From Actinomycetota bacterium (GTDB taxonomy: Bacteria; Actinomycetota; Geothermincolia; Fen-727; Anoxymicrobiaceae): 30,462 nucleotides of DNA. Both the position numbers and the translations under genes were made by a program. The stretch is from positions 1-30,462 of the forward strand of contig JAHIPE010000234.1 in assembly GCA_018894655.1 (NCBI GenBank), read 5' to 3'. Below are positions 7,435 through 14,961 of the stretch, one piece after another; the stretch's first letter is position 1, and each line of letters opens with the position of its first letter. A model generated the notes under the pieces. That model searched no databases. It was not told where the DNA came from and saw only the letters and a program-made list of their open reading frames with translations.

Positions 7435-7875
7435 TCAATCGCCATGCCGGCCGATCCCCTGTATCTCCTCCCAGCGATTCTGCAGATCCTCGAGCGTCTT
7501 CTTCTCCAGAACGTCTCGCATTGCCAATGTCATCTCGCCCCAGAGCTCTCTGGTGATGCAGTCCTCGACACGGTCACAAACAGAGGGTTCCCTCAAGCAC
7601 TCGATGGGCGCGAGACTACCCTCGAGCGCCTCAAAGATCTCGTCAAGGCGTATCTCAGGGGCCGGGCGGGCCAAGCGGTAGCCGCCACTCGCTCCACGCT
7701 CTGCCTCGACGAGGTTCCTGTTCTTCAAGAGCTTCATCATGTGCTCGAGGTACCTCTTAGAGATCTCCTGCCGCCGGGCGATGTCCTTCAGGAGCACCAG
7801 CCCTGCTTCGCTGCCATTGACGGCGAGGTCCAGCATGGCCCGCATCCCGTACCGTGCCCTGGTTGATATCTTCAT
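7435..7875 (-). CDS. Rrf2-family transcriptional regulator (IscR/CymR-like)
   Basis: Rrf2 proteins are winged-helix dimers that sense Fe-S clusters (IscR, NsrR) or the cysteine-synthase complex (CymR). The 146-aa protein begins MKISTRARYGMRAMLDLA and has the recognition segment QEISKRYLEHMMKLLKNRNL (37-56) and RGASGGYRLARP (60-71). Three cysteines follow at 93, 100 and 106 (spacing x6, x5). IscR has x5, x5, while CymR has none, so this protein could bind a cluster. It is the last gene of the sulfur operon that includes cysK, cysE and iscS, which suits either an IscR role or a CymR role. I see no binding site to decide between them. Confidence 0.93.
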   Translation of the reverse strand: MKISTRARYGMRAMLDLAVNGSEAGLVLLKDIARRQEISKRYLEHMMKLLKNRNLVEAERGASGGYRLARPAPEIRLDEIFEALEGSLAPIECLREPSVCDRVEDCITRELWGEMTLAMRDVLEKKTLEDLQNRWEEIQGIGRHGD

Positions 7876-7906
7876 CTTGTCCTCCCTGGAAAGCGGCGCT
7901 GATTAC

Positions 7907-8941
7907 TCATAGACCGACATAGCGGGAGTACAACGACCTCGCGATCTGCTGGTCGGTGGTACCTTTAATAATCGCTCTCCCCGTCGGGAATACAGTCATC
8001 TCATAGCCGTCAATGCCGAAGACGAGGAGGTACCCGTTGTCCATCACCCGTCCCACTTTCGAAAGGTCCCTTGCAAGGCTTTCCAGGTCGATCTCGGCCG
8101 AGGCAGCCGGCGTAATCTGTACGGCGTTCCGCCCGCAGAGGGAGCTCGTCCACGAAGTGCTCTTTCGGTTCAGGAACGAGTAGTCCCCTTGAGCGCAGCA
8201 TGGGCAACCGGGTACGCGGGCAACCGCGAACTGCTGGAATTCGTTCTCCCATATGTCCACGAAAGTCATCTTGGCGTCAGCTATGTGATTTCCAGTCAGG
8301 AGTCTTATAGCGTGTGTGCTCTGGATGTCCGCGATTATCCCGGTCACCGTGTTCAACACGCCAAGAACGTCGCAGCCCTGAAGGGGCTCACCCGGCGGGA
8401 CCACCAAGAAACAGCGGAAGCAGGCGGTCTCTCCCGGGATGATGGGCATCTCCTGGCCGCAGGAGCCAACGGCCGCGCCGTGAACCCACGGAGTACCGGT
8501 CTTGACACAGGCGTCGTTTAAAAGAAAGCGTGTCTCGAGGTTGTCCGTTGCGTCCATCGCGAGGTCGCATCCGAGCAACAGTTCTTCCATGTTTGCCGGA
8601 GTCACGTCCCTAACCACGCTCTCGATCACGATATCGGAGTTGACCGACTTCAACACCTCCTCGGCAGCAACCGCTTTGGGGAACCTCATTATTGCATGTT
8701 CTTCGTTGAACAACGCCTGTCTCTGCAGGTTGTCAAGCTCAACGAAGTCCCTGTCGACTATTCTCAGGTGACCGACCCCGGCCCTCGCGAGCCTGTCAGC
8801 CACGACCGTCCCGAGGGCTCCACACCCCACGATGAGGACGCGAGCCTTCCCGAGCATTGCTTGGCCTTCACTGCCGATCGGCTCGAAGAGCTCCTGCCTT
8901 GAATAGCGGCTGGTCTCTAGCGTTTTTCCTGGTTCATGCAA
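7907..8941 (-). CDS. HesA/MoeB/ThiF family E1-like adenylyltransferase
   Basis: These enzymes adenylate the C-terminus of small sulfur-carrier proteins (ThiS, MoaD and relatives). The 344-aa protein has the ATP-binding loop VGCGALGTVVADRLARAG (about 38-55), RIVDRDFVELDNLQRQ, the MDATDN segment, and paired zinc cysteines (CFRC near 175 and CPCC near 250). The C-terminal 80 residues are a small alpha/beta domain, not a rhodanese. No ThiS or MoaD-like carrier is in the window. It overlaps mnmA by 8 bp and starts at TTG with GAGGAG eight bases upstream. Its place between mnmA and the Rrf2 gene supports a sulfur-transfer role. Which carrier it serves (thiamin, molybdopterin or cysteine synthesis) is open. 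Confidence 0.9.
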   Translation of the reverse strand: MHEPGKTLETSRYSRQELFEPIGSEGQAMLGKARVLIVGCGALGTVVADRLARAGVGHLRIVDRDFVELDNLQRQALFNEEHAIMRFPKAVAAEEVLKSVNSDIVIESVVRDVTPANMEELLLGCDLAMDATDNLETRFLLNDACVKTGTPWVHGAAVGSCGQEMPIIPGETACFRCFLVVPPGEPLQGCDVLGVLNTVTGIIADIQSTHAIRLLTGNHIADAKMTFVDIWENEFQQFAVARVPGCPCCAQGDYSFLNRKSTSWTSSLCGRNAVQITPAASAEIDLESLARDLSKVGRVMDNGYLLVFGIDGYEMTVFPTGRAIIKGTTDQQIARSLYSRYVGL

Positions 8942-10013
8942 TGTTGTTTCTCCTCACGATGCCACCGCACAGGACCGTATCACCATGGTACAACACCACA
9001 GACTGCCCCGGGGCAGTCGGCTCCTGCGGATAGTGGAACAGAGCGAACGAGGAATCCTCGTCAACAGGCGCCAGTGTCGCTGGAACATGAGGTTTCCTAT
9101 ACCTCGTCACAGCTTCCACTTCCAGCGGTTCGCGAGGCTTGCTGATGGAAACATAGTTCATCCTGCCTAGCAGAACGCGTTGCTGCCTGCGAGTGCGGTC
9201 ACCGGGCGCCACAGTAACGGAATTATGGACAGGGTCGATATCGATGACGTACACCGGCTTCGGGGAGGAAAGATTGAGCCCGCGCCTCTGTCCAATCGTA
9301 TAACGATACAATCCTTGATGTGTTCCGAGAACGACACCTGCATCATCCAGGATAGGACCCGGTTCAAATAGTACGCCGGCATGCCGGGAGATATACGATG
9401 CGTAGCCTTCCGTCCCTACGAAGCAGATATCCTGGCTTTCCGGTTTGTCGTGTACCTTGAGCCTGAGGCCCCGTGCAATCGCGCGTGTCTCGACCTTCTG
9501 GATGTCACTCATCGGGAAGATGGCTCGGGCGAGTTGTTCCTGCGAAAGCGAGTAGAGGAAATACGATTGGTCCTTGGAGCCGTCCGCGCCCTTTTTCAAG
9601 ACGTACCTGTTGTTCACTACATCGAATTCGACCCCGGCGTAATGGCCCGTGGCAAGCAAGCCGGCGCCGAACCCCATCGCCGCCTTGAGGAGCGTGTCGA
9701 ACTTCACCACCCCGTTACACGGGACGCACGGGTTCGGGGTCTCACCTTTCAGGTAAGAGGCCGTGAAGTAATCGATTACGTGCTTACGGAAGACATCCTT
9801 GAAGTTCAACACGTAGAACGGGATGCCGAGCTTCTCCGCGACCCTGCGCGCGTCCTCCATTTCCCCTATCCCGCAACAGTTCCTCGCAGAGCCGTTCGCT
9901 TCGGTCTCGTCAACCAGTTGGAGACCGATTCCCACGACCCTGTAGCCCTGATTATGCAGGAGCGCTGCGCTAACCGAGGAGTCGACCCCTCCTGACATAG
10001 CGACCGCGACCAT
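8934..10013 (-). CDS. mnmA: tRNA-uridine 2-sulfurtransferase
   Basis: MnmA activates U34 of Lys, Glu and Gln tRNAs with ATP and inserts sulfur relayed from a cysteine desulfurase. The PP-loop motif SGGVDSS lies at residues 7-13 of the start used here. NPCVPCNG carries the first catalytic Cys and SQDICFVG the second. GQRRGLN in the central domain and a C-terminal beta-barrel complete the family. The open frame extends to an ATG at 10049, inside cysE. I prefer the ATG at 10013, because it places the PP-loop at the usual distance from the N-terminus and gives 359 aa, a normal length. Neither site has an ideal ribosome binding site. The stop overlaps the next gene by 8 bp. The adjacent iscS is the likely sulfur donor. 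Confidence 0.95.
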   Translation of the reverse strand: MVAVAMSGGVDSSVSAALLHNQGYRVVGIGLQLVDETEANGSARNCCGIGEMEDARRVAEKLGIPFYVLNFKDVFRKHVIDYFTASYLKGETPNPCVPCNGVVKFDTLLKAAMGFGAGLLATGHYAGVEFDVVNNRYVLKKGADGSKDQSYFLYSLSQEQLARAIFPMSDIQKVETRAIARGLRLKVHDKPESQDICFVGTEGYASYISRHAGVLFEPGPILDDAGVVLGTHQGLYRYTIGQRRGLNLSSPKPVYVIDIDPVHNSVTVAPGDRTRRQQRVLLGRMNYVSISKPREPLEVEAVTRYRKPHVPATLAPVDEDSSFALFHYPQEPTAPGQSVVLYHGDTVLCGGIVRRNNIA

Positions 10014-10018
10014 GTTGT

Positions 10019-10735
10019 TTAAGTTTCGACCTTCGCTTCTCTCGCGCATGCTTCCTTCTTCGCGCTGTTACCGTCCGGGTGCTCCAGCTTCGTGAGTCTC
10101 TGGTCGACCTTCTCGAACATGTCAAGAATCGGGTCGGGGAGCTTCTCGTGGTGTAGGTTCATCTGCGAGGTCCGCTCGCCCGAGCAAACCGTGATCCTGC
10201 CAGGGACACCGACTACCGTGCAATTGAGTGGAACGTCCTTCAACACTACAGCCCCGGCCCCGACCTTCGAGTTCTTTCCGACGGTTATTGGCCCGAGGAC
10301 GCTAGCCCCGGCGGCTATCACGACGTTGTCTCCTATAGTTGGGTGCCGCTTACCCTTCTCCTTGCCGGTTCCGCCTAGTGTCACCCCCTGGTACATCGTC
10401 ACGTTCTCGCCGATTTCCGCAGTCTCGCCGATTACGACTCCCATACCGTGATCGATGAAGAGACCGTGACCGATTTTCGCGCCCTGGTGAATCTCGACGC
10501 CTGTCACTGCGCGGGCGAACATCGATATCAGTCGAGGCAGCAAAGGTAACCTATTCACTTCGAGGTGGTGGGCCAGGCGGTGCATCCAGATCGCGTGCAA
10601 GCCTGGGTATGAAAGTACGATCTCAATTGCTCCCCTGGCTGCGGGGTCGCGGTCCTTGACAGCCTGGATATCCCTTCTGGCTACCGCAATCCATCTATTC
10701 ACAATGGCGCTCTTCCCACCCGAATTCTCATTCAT
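10019..10735 (-). CDS. cysE: Serine O-acetyltransferase
   Basis: CysE acetylates serine with acetyl-CoA to O-acetylserine, the substrate of CysK, and is normally the feedback-controlled step of cysteine synthesis. The 238-aa protein has the N-terminal helical part with HAIWMHRLAHHL (52-63), then left-handed beta-helix hexapeptide repeats: HQGAKIGHGLFIDHG, GVVIGETAEIGENVTMYQGV, and IGDNVVIAAGASVLG. It is of the shorter EpsC/SrpH-like class. The C-terminal 40 residues are charged and probably disordered. The start has GGAGGG five bases upstream. It sits 32 bp after iscS and six bp before the preferred mnmA start. Confidence 0.96.
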   Translation of the reverse strand: MNENSGGKSAIVNRWIAVARRDIQAVKDRDPAARGAIEIVLSYPGLHAIWMHRLAHHLEVNRLPLLPRLISMFARAVTGVEIHQGAKIGHGLFIDHGMGVVIGETAEIGENVTMYQGVTLGGTGKEKGKRHPTIGDNVVIAAGASVLGPITVGKNSKVGAGAVVLKDVPLNCTVVGVPGRITVCSGERTSQMNLHHEKLPDPILDMFEKVDQRLTKLEHPDGNSAKKEACAREAKVET

Positions 10736-10767
10736 CGAATCCCTCCATTATCGTCAACGCGGTATCG

Positions 10768-11961
10768 CTAGGTTTGTACTGAACCGGGTCGATCTTTCAA
10801 TCTCACGGCGGACACCCGCCGAAGCCTCGCGACGATATCGGGAAGCAACTCGAGGAGCCTCTCCACATGCGCCTCGGTGTTGTCGCGCCCGAAAGAGAAC
10901 CGCAGGCTGGACTGCGCGAGCTGCGGTGGCAGGGCCATCGCGAGAAGCACATGTGATGGGTCCGTAGCCCCTGACGTGCAGGCCGATCCCGTGGAGACAG
11001 CGATGCCCATGAGGTCTAGATTCAGCAGAAGTGACTCGCCGTCCACGCCTTCGATGCTCATGTTCAAGATGTTGGGAAGCGATTTATCCGTGTCCTTGCT
11101 GCCGTTTCGTCGAACGCCTGATATAATCTCAATCAAGCCCGATGCAAGCTTTTCTTTGAGCAATCTAAGGCGCGTTCCAGACTCGGGGAGTTCCTCGATA
11201 ACAATCTCCATAGCCTTCGCGAAGGCGGCTATACCCGGGACGTTCTCCGTCCCTGGCCGCACGGCCCCTTCGTGATGGCCGCCGCAGAAGAGGGGGTGGA
11301 GCGGTGTTCCTCTCCTGACGTAGAGTGCGCCGACGCCCTTCGGCCCGTATATCTTGTGTCCGGATAGCGACAGCAAGTCGACCTGAAGGTCCTCCACGTT
11401 AACAGGCAACTTCCCAGCGGCCTGTACGGCGTCGGTGTGGAAGACCACGCCTTCTTTCCCCGCAAGTTCGCCGATTTCCGCTACCGGCTGAATGGCCCCG
11501 GTCTCGTTATTCGCGAACATCGTTGTTACTAGAATGGTCTCCGGGCGAATGGCGCCGGCTATCCGCGTCGGGTCAACCAGGCATTCGTTATTAACCGGGA
11601 CGTAAGTTACCTCGAAGCCTTCACTTTCCAGTGCCTTACAACAGTTGAGGACAGCGTGGTGCTCTACGGTCGTGGTGATGATGTGGTTTCCCTTGTCCTT
11701 TTGCGCCAGAGCTGTTCCCCTTATTGCCAGGTTGTCGCTTTCCGTCCCTCCGCTTGTGAATATGATCTCGTCCGGGTTTGCGCCGATGCATGAAGCGATC
11801 ACTTCTCTTGACTCCTCCAAAAGCCTTTTAGCATCCTGACCGAACGAGTGAATGCTGGATGCGTTGCCGAAAGTGGTTGAGAGAATCTCGTCAAGGGTTT
11901 CTTGCACCTCGCGCCTTAACGGCGTGGTGGCGGCGTGGTCAAGATAGATATCCTCAGCCAT
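10768..11961 (-). CDS. iscS: Cysteine desulfurase, NifS/IscS type
   Basis: This PLP enzyme removes sulfur from cysteine as a persulfide for Fe-S clusters, tRNA thiolation and cofactors. In its 397 aa, His101 stacks on PLP (TVEHHAV), Lys203 in SGHKIYGPKG binds PLP, and Cys328 in STGSACTSG is the persulfide-carrying residue on the mobile loop. These features place it in the class I (NifS/IscS) group. No iscU follows, so it may act as the general sulfur donor for MnmA, FdhD and the E1-like protein. Its start overlaps the end of the unknown gene upstream by 8 bp. Confidence 0.96.
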   Translation of the reverse strand: MAEDIYLDHAATTPLRREVQETLDEILSTTFGNASSIHSFGQDAKRLLEESREVIASCIGANPDEIIFTSGGTESDNLAIRGTALAQKDKGNHIITTTVEHHAVLNCCKALESEGFEVTYVPVNNECLVDPTRIAGAIRPETILVTTMFANNETGAIQPVAEIGELAGKEGVVFHTDAVQAAGKLPVNVEDLQVDLLSLSGHKIYGPKGVGALYVRRGTPLHPLFCGGHHEGAVRPGTENVPGIAAFAKAMEIVIEELPESGTRLRLLKEKLASGLIEIISGVRRNGSKDTDKSLPNILNMSIEGVDGESLLLNLDLMGIAVSTGSACTSGATDPSHVLLAMALPPQLAQSSLRFSFGRDNTEAHVERLLELLPDIVARLRRVSAVRLKDRPGSVQT

Positions 11962-12769
11962 TTCCTGCTCCTTTTACGGCCTGAAGCAATTGCTGGTGGT
12001 AATCGCAGAACTCCCTGTCGCCGCCCAATTGCGCCCTCAAGAGTTCTTCCTGCCAGTGTGCGTTATACAGTCTGCAATCCGGGTCGCCACAGAAAGGCTC
12101 CCCGGTCATGTAATAGAAGATCGCCTGAGCGATGTAGCCCTTGAGCACGTCCGTGGTGCGAGAATCTTCGTAGTCGAGGAATCTCCCGGCAAATTGCTTC
12201 TCGAGTGTGGCTGGATCGATGCCCATCCGCTTCTCCAGGTAATAGCGTCTCGGTCTGGCTGGTGCCTCGACAAGCCCCGTTGTTGAGAGAAGACATGGAT
12301 TACCATAGATACTGACTCTCGCGTGATATCGGGAGCCGACGTCGTCGCAACTGCCGAAGAGCTGGCTCGTGATCACTATGATGCAATCCTCATGCCATGT
12401 TCCCAGGGCCTCGAGGGGTTCGGCACATGCAAGGCAAAGCTGGTAACCGTCGTACAGGATACCGATAGGCCGCGGTGGGTTTCGGTCGAGCATTCGGCGC
12501 TCGTAATCAACGAGCGCTTTTGCGGGGCGGTCGGGCTTGTCAACGGATTTGATGTTGGCAATCCGCGCTTCCGCGAGCCTTACCGCGTATGCATCCTTCA
12601 GACGCTCCTTCTTGACTCTATCGAAACCGCTCAGGCATTCCGTCAAGAGATCGCCATGGCACTCGACGTTAACGCCCCCCAGGAGTTCGTTGCAGTAACG
12701 CCCGAGCACGTCAACATCGATCGCGCTGGACCCGGAGCTGTCAAATATGTGCACTCCGGAAGGTCGCAA
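11954..12769 (-). CDS. Uncharacterised Cys/His-rich protein between thi4 and iscS (possibly DUF6775, putative metallopeptidase)
   Basis: I do not recognise a function. The 271-aa protein has no signal peptide or membrane segment. It contains a CLAC pair (112-115) and a C-terminal block with Cys227, Cys232, the NAHWQEELLRAQL helix carrying His238, then Cys255 and His258 (C-x4-C ... H ... C-x2-H), which looks like a metal site. From memory the C-terminal pattern resembles the archaeal and anaerobic-bacterial family labelled DUF6775, annotated as a putative metallopeptidase, but I cannot verify this. The start codon is TTG or the GTG five codons later, and neither has a strong ribosome site. Its overlap with iscS and position next to thi4 suggest a role in sulfur or thiazole chemistry. 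Confidence 0.85.
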   Translation of the reverse strand: MRPSGVHIFDSSGSSAIDVDVLGRYCNELLGGVNVECHGDLLTECLSGFDRVKKERLKDAYAVRLAEARIANIKSVDKPDRPAKALVDYERRMLDRNPPRPIGILYDGYQLCLACAEPLEALGTWHEDCIIVITSQLFGSCDDVGSRYHARVSIYGNPCLLSTTGLVEAPARPRRYYLEKRMGIDPATLEKQFAGRFLDYEDSRTTDVLKGYIAQAIFYYMTGEPFCGDPDCRLYNAHWQEELLRAQLGGDREFCDYHQQLLQAVKGAGNG

Positions 12770-12793
12770 GCCCGCGATTTTCCCTCTCTCCCC

Positions 12794-13579
12794 TCAAAGG
12801 CATTCGAGGACGATCCGTGCGGCTTTCTTGCCCGAGAGAAGCATCGCGCCGAACGTAGGTCCCATGCGGGGCAGCCCGAATGCCGTGCTGACCGCCATTC
12901 CCGTTACGACCAGGCCCGGTGTTATCTCGCAAGTATGCTCGAGGATCAGGTCCTCGGACTGCTCGACCCACATTGCGTTATGCCCTGGCAGCTTGACGAC
13001 TCCTCTCTCGGCGAGTTTTGATAACACCATCGCGTCGTGGCCGGTGGCGTCTACCACCACCTTCGATTCGAGCGCAATCGGGTCGACACAGGTTATCTCC
13101 CTCGGCAAAGCCTGTATCGGAGTCCAGTTGATGACGACCCCGCGTACGCGGTTATCTTCCCTTATCACCAGGTCGTCGAACATGGTCATGTTCAACACCT
13201 TCGCGCCCGCGTCGCATGCCGCCCCGATCAACTTGGAGCAAGCATGGGGGCCATCGGCGACGTAGAGCCCCTTGGAGTACTCCTTGAAAGGTACACCGAG
13301 CGCCGCCAACTCCTCTTGGGCCGGTGCCCTGACGGTGACCTTGTTCATCAAATAACCGCCGATCCAAAAGCCTCCGCCGAGGTAGTTGTTGCGCTCGACC
13401 AGAACAACCTTCTTCCCTTCGCCGGCAAGCATCCGCGCCGCCGTAAGCCCGCTGGGGCCGGCGCCGACGACGACGACATCGCTCTCCACGTACTCCTCAA
13501 ATGTGGCGGCAAACTCGGAGACGATCGCTCTCGATACGTCCTTCTCGGATACCGGTGCGAACACTTTTTCTTTGCTCAT
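12794..13579 (-). CDS. thi4: Thi4-type thiazole synthase with Cys at the sulfur-donor position
   Basis: Thi4 builds the thiazole half of thiamin from NAD and glycine with iron. Eukaryotic enzymes take sulfur from their own Cys (single turnover), whereas characterised archaeal ones have His there and use sulfide. The 261-aa protein has the FAD/NAD-type nucleotide fold VVVVGAGPSGLTAARML (35-51), NNYLGGGFWIGG (64-75), VVDATGHDA (175-183) and a GLPRMGPTFGAMLLSG end (235-250). The deciding motif reads EITCVDPIALESK, so Cys164 occupies the eukaryotic suicide-Cys site just before the conserved (M/V)DP. No thiC, thiE or thiG is present. It lies 28 bp downstream of cysK. The SD AGAGGAAA precedes the ATG. 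Confidence 0.94.
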   Translation of the reverse strand: MSKEKVFAPVSEKDVSRAIVSEFAATFEEYVESDVVVVGAGPSGLTAARMLAGEGKKVVLVERNNYLGGGFWIGGYLMNKVTVRAPAQEELAALGVPFKEYSKGLYVADGPHACSKLIGAACDAGAKVLNMTMFDDLVIREDNRVRGVVINWTPIQALPREITCVDPIALESKVVVDATGHDAMVLSKLAERGVVKLPGHNAMWVEQSEDLILEHTCEITPGLVVTGMAVSTAFGLPRMGPTFGAMLLSGKKAARIVLECL

Positions 13580-13607
13580 GCAGATTTCCTCTCTTGTCGT
13601 CAGGCGT

Positions 13608-14564
13608 CTACAGTGAGACGTAGTCGGGCGAGTCGGTCGGCGCGTCGAAGAGCCAGGTGGAGAGGTACCTTTCGCCCGTGTCCGGGAGCACGACCACGAT
13701 CAACTTCCTCTCGTTCTCACGTCTTTTCGCCACCTGGATTGCTGCCCATGCCGCCGCGCCGGAGGATATACCCGCGAGGATGCCCTCGCATTTGGCCAGC
13801 GCCCTGGTCATCTCCCCCGCTGCCTCGTCCTCCACTTTGATTATCTCGTCGATCAGTTCGGTGTTCAGAACGTCCGGTACGAACCCGGCGCCGATGCCCT
13901 GTATCTTGTGAGGGCCGGGCTTTCCTCCCGAAAGGACCGGGGACTTCTCCGGTTCTACGGCAATCACCTTGAAATCCGGCTTCTTTTCCTTTATGACCTC
14001 CGCCACACCGGTCAGGGTTCCCCCTGTTCCCACGCCGCTCACGAGGATGTCGACTTTACCGTCCGTGTCTTCCCAGATCTCACAAGCGGTCGTCTCCCGG
14101 TGAATCCTCGGGTTGGCGGGGTTCTTGAACTGTTGCGGGATGAAACTATTCGGCATCTTCTTCGCCAGGTCCTCAGCTTCCGCCACGGCCCCCGGCATGC
14201 CCTTGGCGCCGGGGGTCAACACCAGCTTCGCGCCGAAAATAGTCATGAGTTTCCTGCGCTCAACGCTCATCGTATCCGGCATGGTCAAGATCAATTTGTA
14301 GCCGCGGGCCGCGCAAACAAAAGCCAACGAAATCCCCGTATTGCCACTGGTGGGCTCGATAATCGTCGTCTCGGGTGTAATGAGGCCACTTTTTTCGGCA
14401 TCATCAATCATGCTGACGCCGATTCGGTCTTTAACGCTCGCCAGTGGGTTGAAGGATTCGAGTTTCGCGTAGATCTCGGCTTCCGCTCCGCCGGTAACCC
14501 GTCGGAGACGCACCAGCGGCGTGTTACCGATCGTCCGCGTTATATCCTCATACAATCTGCTCAT
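13608..14564 (-). CDS. cysK: Cysteine synthase (O-acetylserine sulfhydrylase)
   Basis: CysK makes cysteine from O-acetylserine and sulfide with PLP. The 318-aa protein has TIGNTPLVRL (11-20), the PLP lysine Lys45 in NPLASVKDRIG, TSGNTGIS, and GVGTGGTLTG for phosphate binding. GERYLSTWLF near the end is typical of CysK. It heads the sulfur operon and shares the cytoplasmic pathway with cysE four genes downstream. The start is set by GAGGAGG close upstream of the ATG. It is preceded by a leader of about 300 nt that encodes a cysteine-rich peptide, so its expression is probably tuned by cysteine supply. A second PLP enzyme of the same fold, cystathionine beta-synthase, lies at 23592-24977 and is distinguished by its CBS domains. 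Confidence 0.97.
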   Translation of the reverse strand: MSRLYEDITRTIGNTPLVRLRRVTGGAEAEIYAKLESFNPLASVKDRIGVSMIDDAEKSGLITPETTIIEPTSGNTGISLAFVCAARGYKLILTMPDTMSVERRKLMTIFGAKLVLTPGAKGMPGAVAEAEDLAKKMPNSFIPQQFKNPANPRIHRETTACEIWEDTDGKVDILVSGVGTGGTLTGVAEVIKEKKPDFKVIAVEPEKSPVLSGGKPGPHKIQGIGAGFVPDVLNTELIDEIIKVEDEAAGEMTRALAKCEGILAGISSGAAAWAAIQVAKRRENERKLIVVVLPDTGERYLSTWLFDAPTDSPDYVSL

Positions 14565-14647
14565 TTTGTCCTCCTCGGTGGAACTTATCGCCGCACGAAC
14601 ACTAGCAGGCCGGGCTTTGAGTCAGTTGGAGCTTCAATGCCCAACCG

Positions 14648-14761
14648 TCACAGAAGTGGGGCACAACACATGATGCATGGGCAACACCCGTCCACGCAAT
14701 CTTGACCAGGAACGTTGGGTGGTGCTGCTTGTGTTTCCGTCTTTTGGCCTGCGTTCCTCAT
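14648..14761 (-). CDS. Cysteine-rich leader peptide upstream of the cysK operon
   Basis: This 37-codon ORF lies in the cysK leader and ends 83 bp before the cysK ATG. Six of its last 16 codons are Cys: residue 22, then CCPCIMCC at 26-33 (14663-14686), followed by APLL and TGA. Such clusters are very unlikely by chance and match the design of amino-acid leader peptides; polycysteine upstream ORFs controlling sulfur genes are known in mycobacteria. The start is uncertain: ATG at 14761, ATG at 14767 and TTG at 14770 are in frame, and GGGAG lies about 10 nt before the TTG. TGCCCA inside the Cys codons can pair with TGGGCA just after the stop. No T-rich terminator follows, so control may act on translation or through Rho. 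Confidence 0.7.
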   Translation of the reverse strand: MRNAGQKTETQAAPPNVPGQDCVDGCCPCIMCCAPLL

Positions 14762-14802
14762 GGTCATCAATCCGGGTCGTCTCCCGGCGGCCGTGCGCCG
14801 CC

Positions 14803-14831
14803 TTGAAAAAACCCTGAGACTCAAGTATCAT
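14803..14831 (+). promoter_or_regulatory. Probable promoter of larE-like gene
   Basis: TTGAAA (14803-14808), a 17-bp spacer, then TATCAT (14826-14831) on the plus strand. It lies inside the divergent cysK leader, so the two transcripts overlap antisense for about 60 nt. Confidence 0.5.
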
Positions 14832-14868
14832 TATATTGTCTACTATTATGGTAGGTTATCTAATAATT

Positions 14869-14898
14869 ATCATACAGGCTGGCCCCCGCTCGTGTCAA
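14869..14898 (-). promoter_or_regulatory. Promoter of the cysK sulfur operon
   Basis: On the minus strand TTGACA (14893-14898) is followed by an 18-bp GC-rich spacer and TATGAT (14869-14874). Transcription would start near 14862, giving a leader of about 300 nt before cysK that contains the Cys-rich peptide ORF and a perfect GGCGGC/GCCGCC hairpin. Confidence 0.65.
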
Positions 14899-14961
14899 GA
14901 TAGACTATCAATGGATGAGCTCGATCAAAGGCGGGAGAACCTTTTTCCCGGGAGTACGGCA

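Noticed and set aside
14634..14831. 65-aa minus-strand ORF in the cysK leader
   Set aside because: Overlaps the Cys-rich ORF in another frame, lacks a ribosome site, and has ordinary shadow-like composition.
14836..14961. Longer N-terminus for the LarE-like protein
   Set aside because: The extra codons cover AT-rich promoter DNA and the ATG at 14911 has no ribosome site. The start at 14962 fits the family length.
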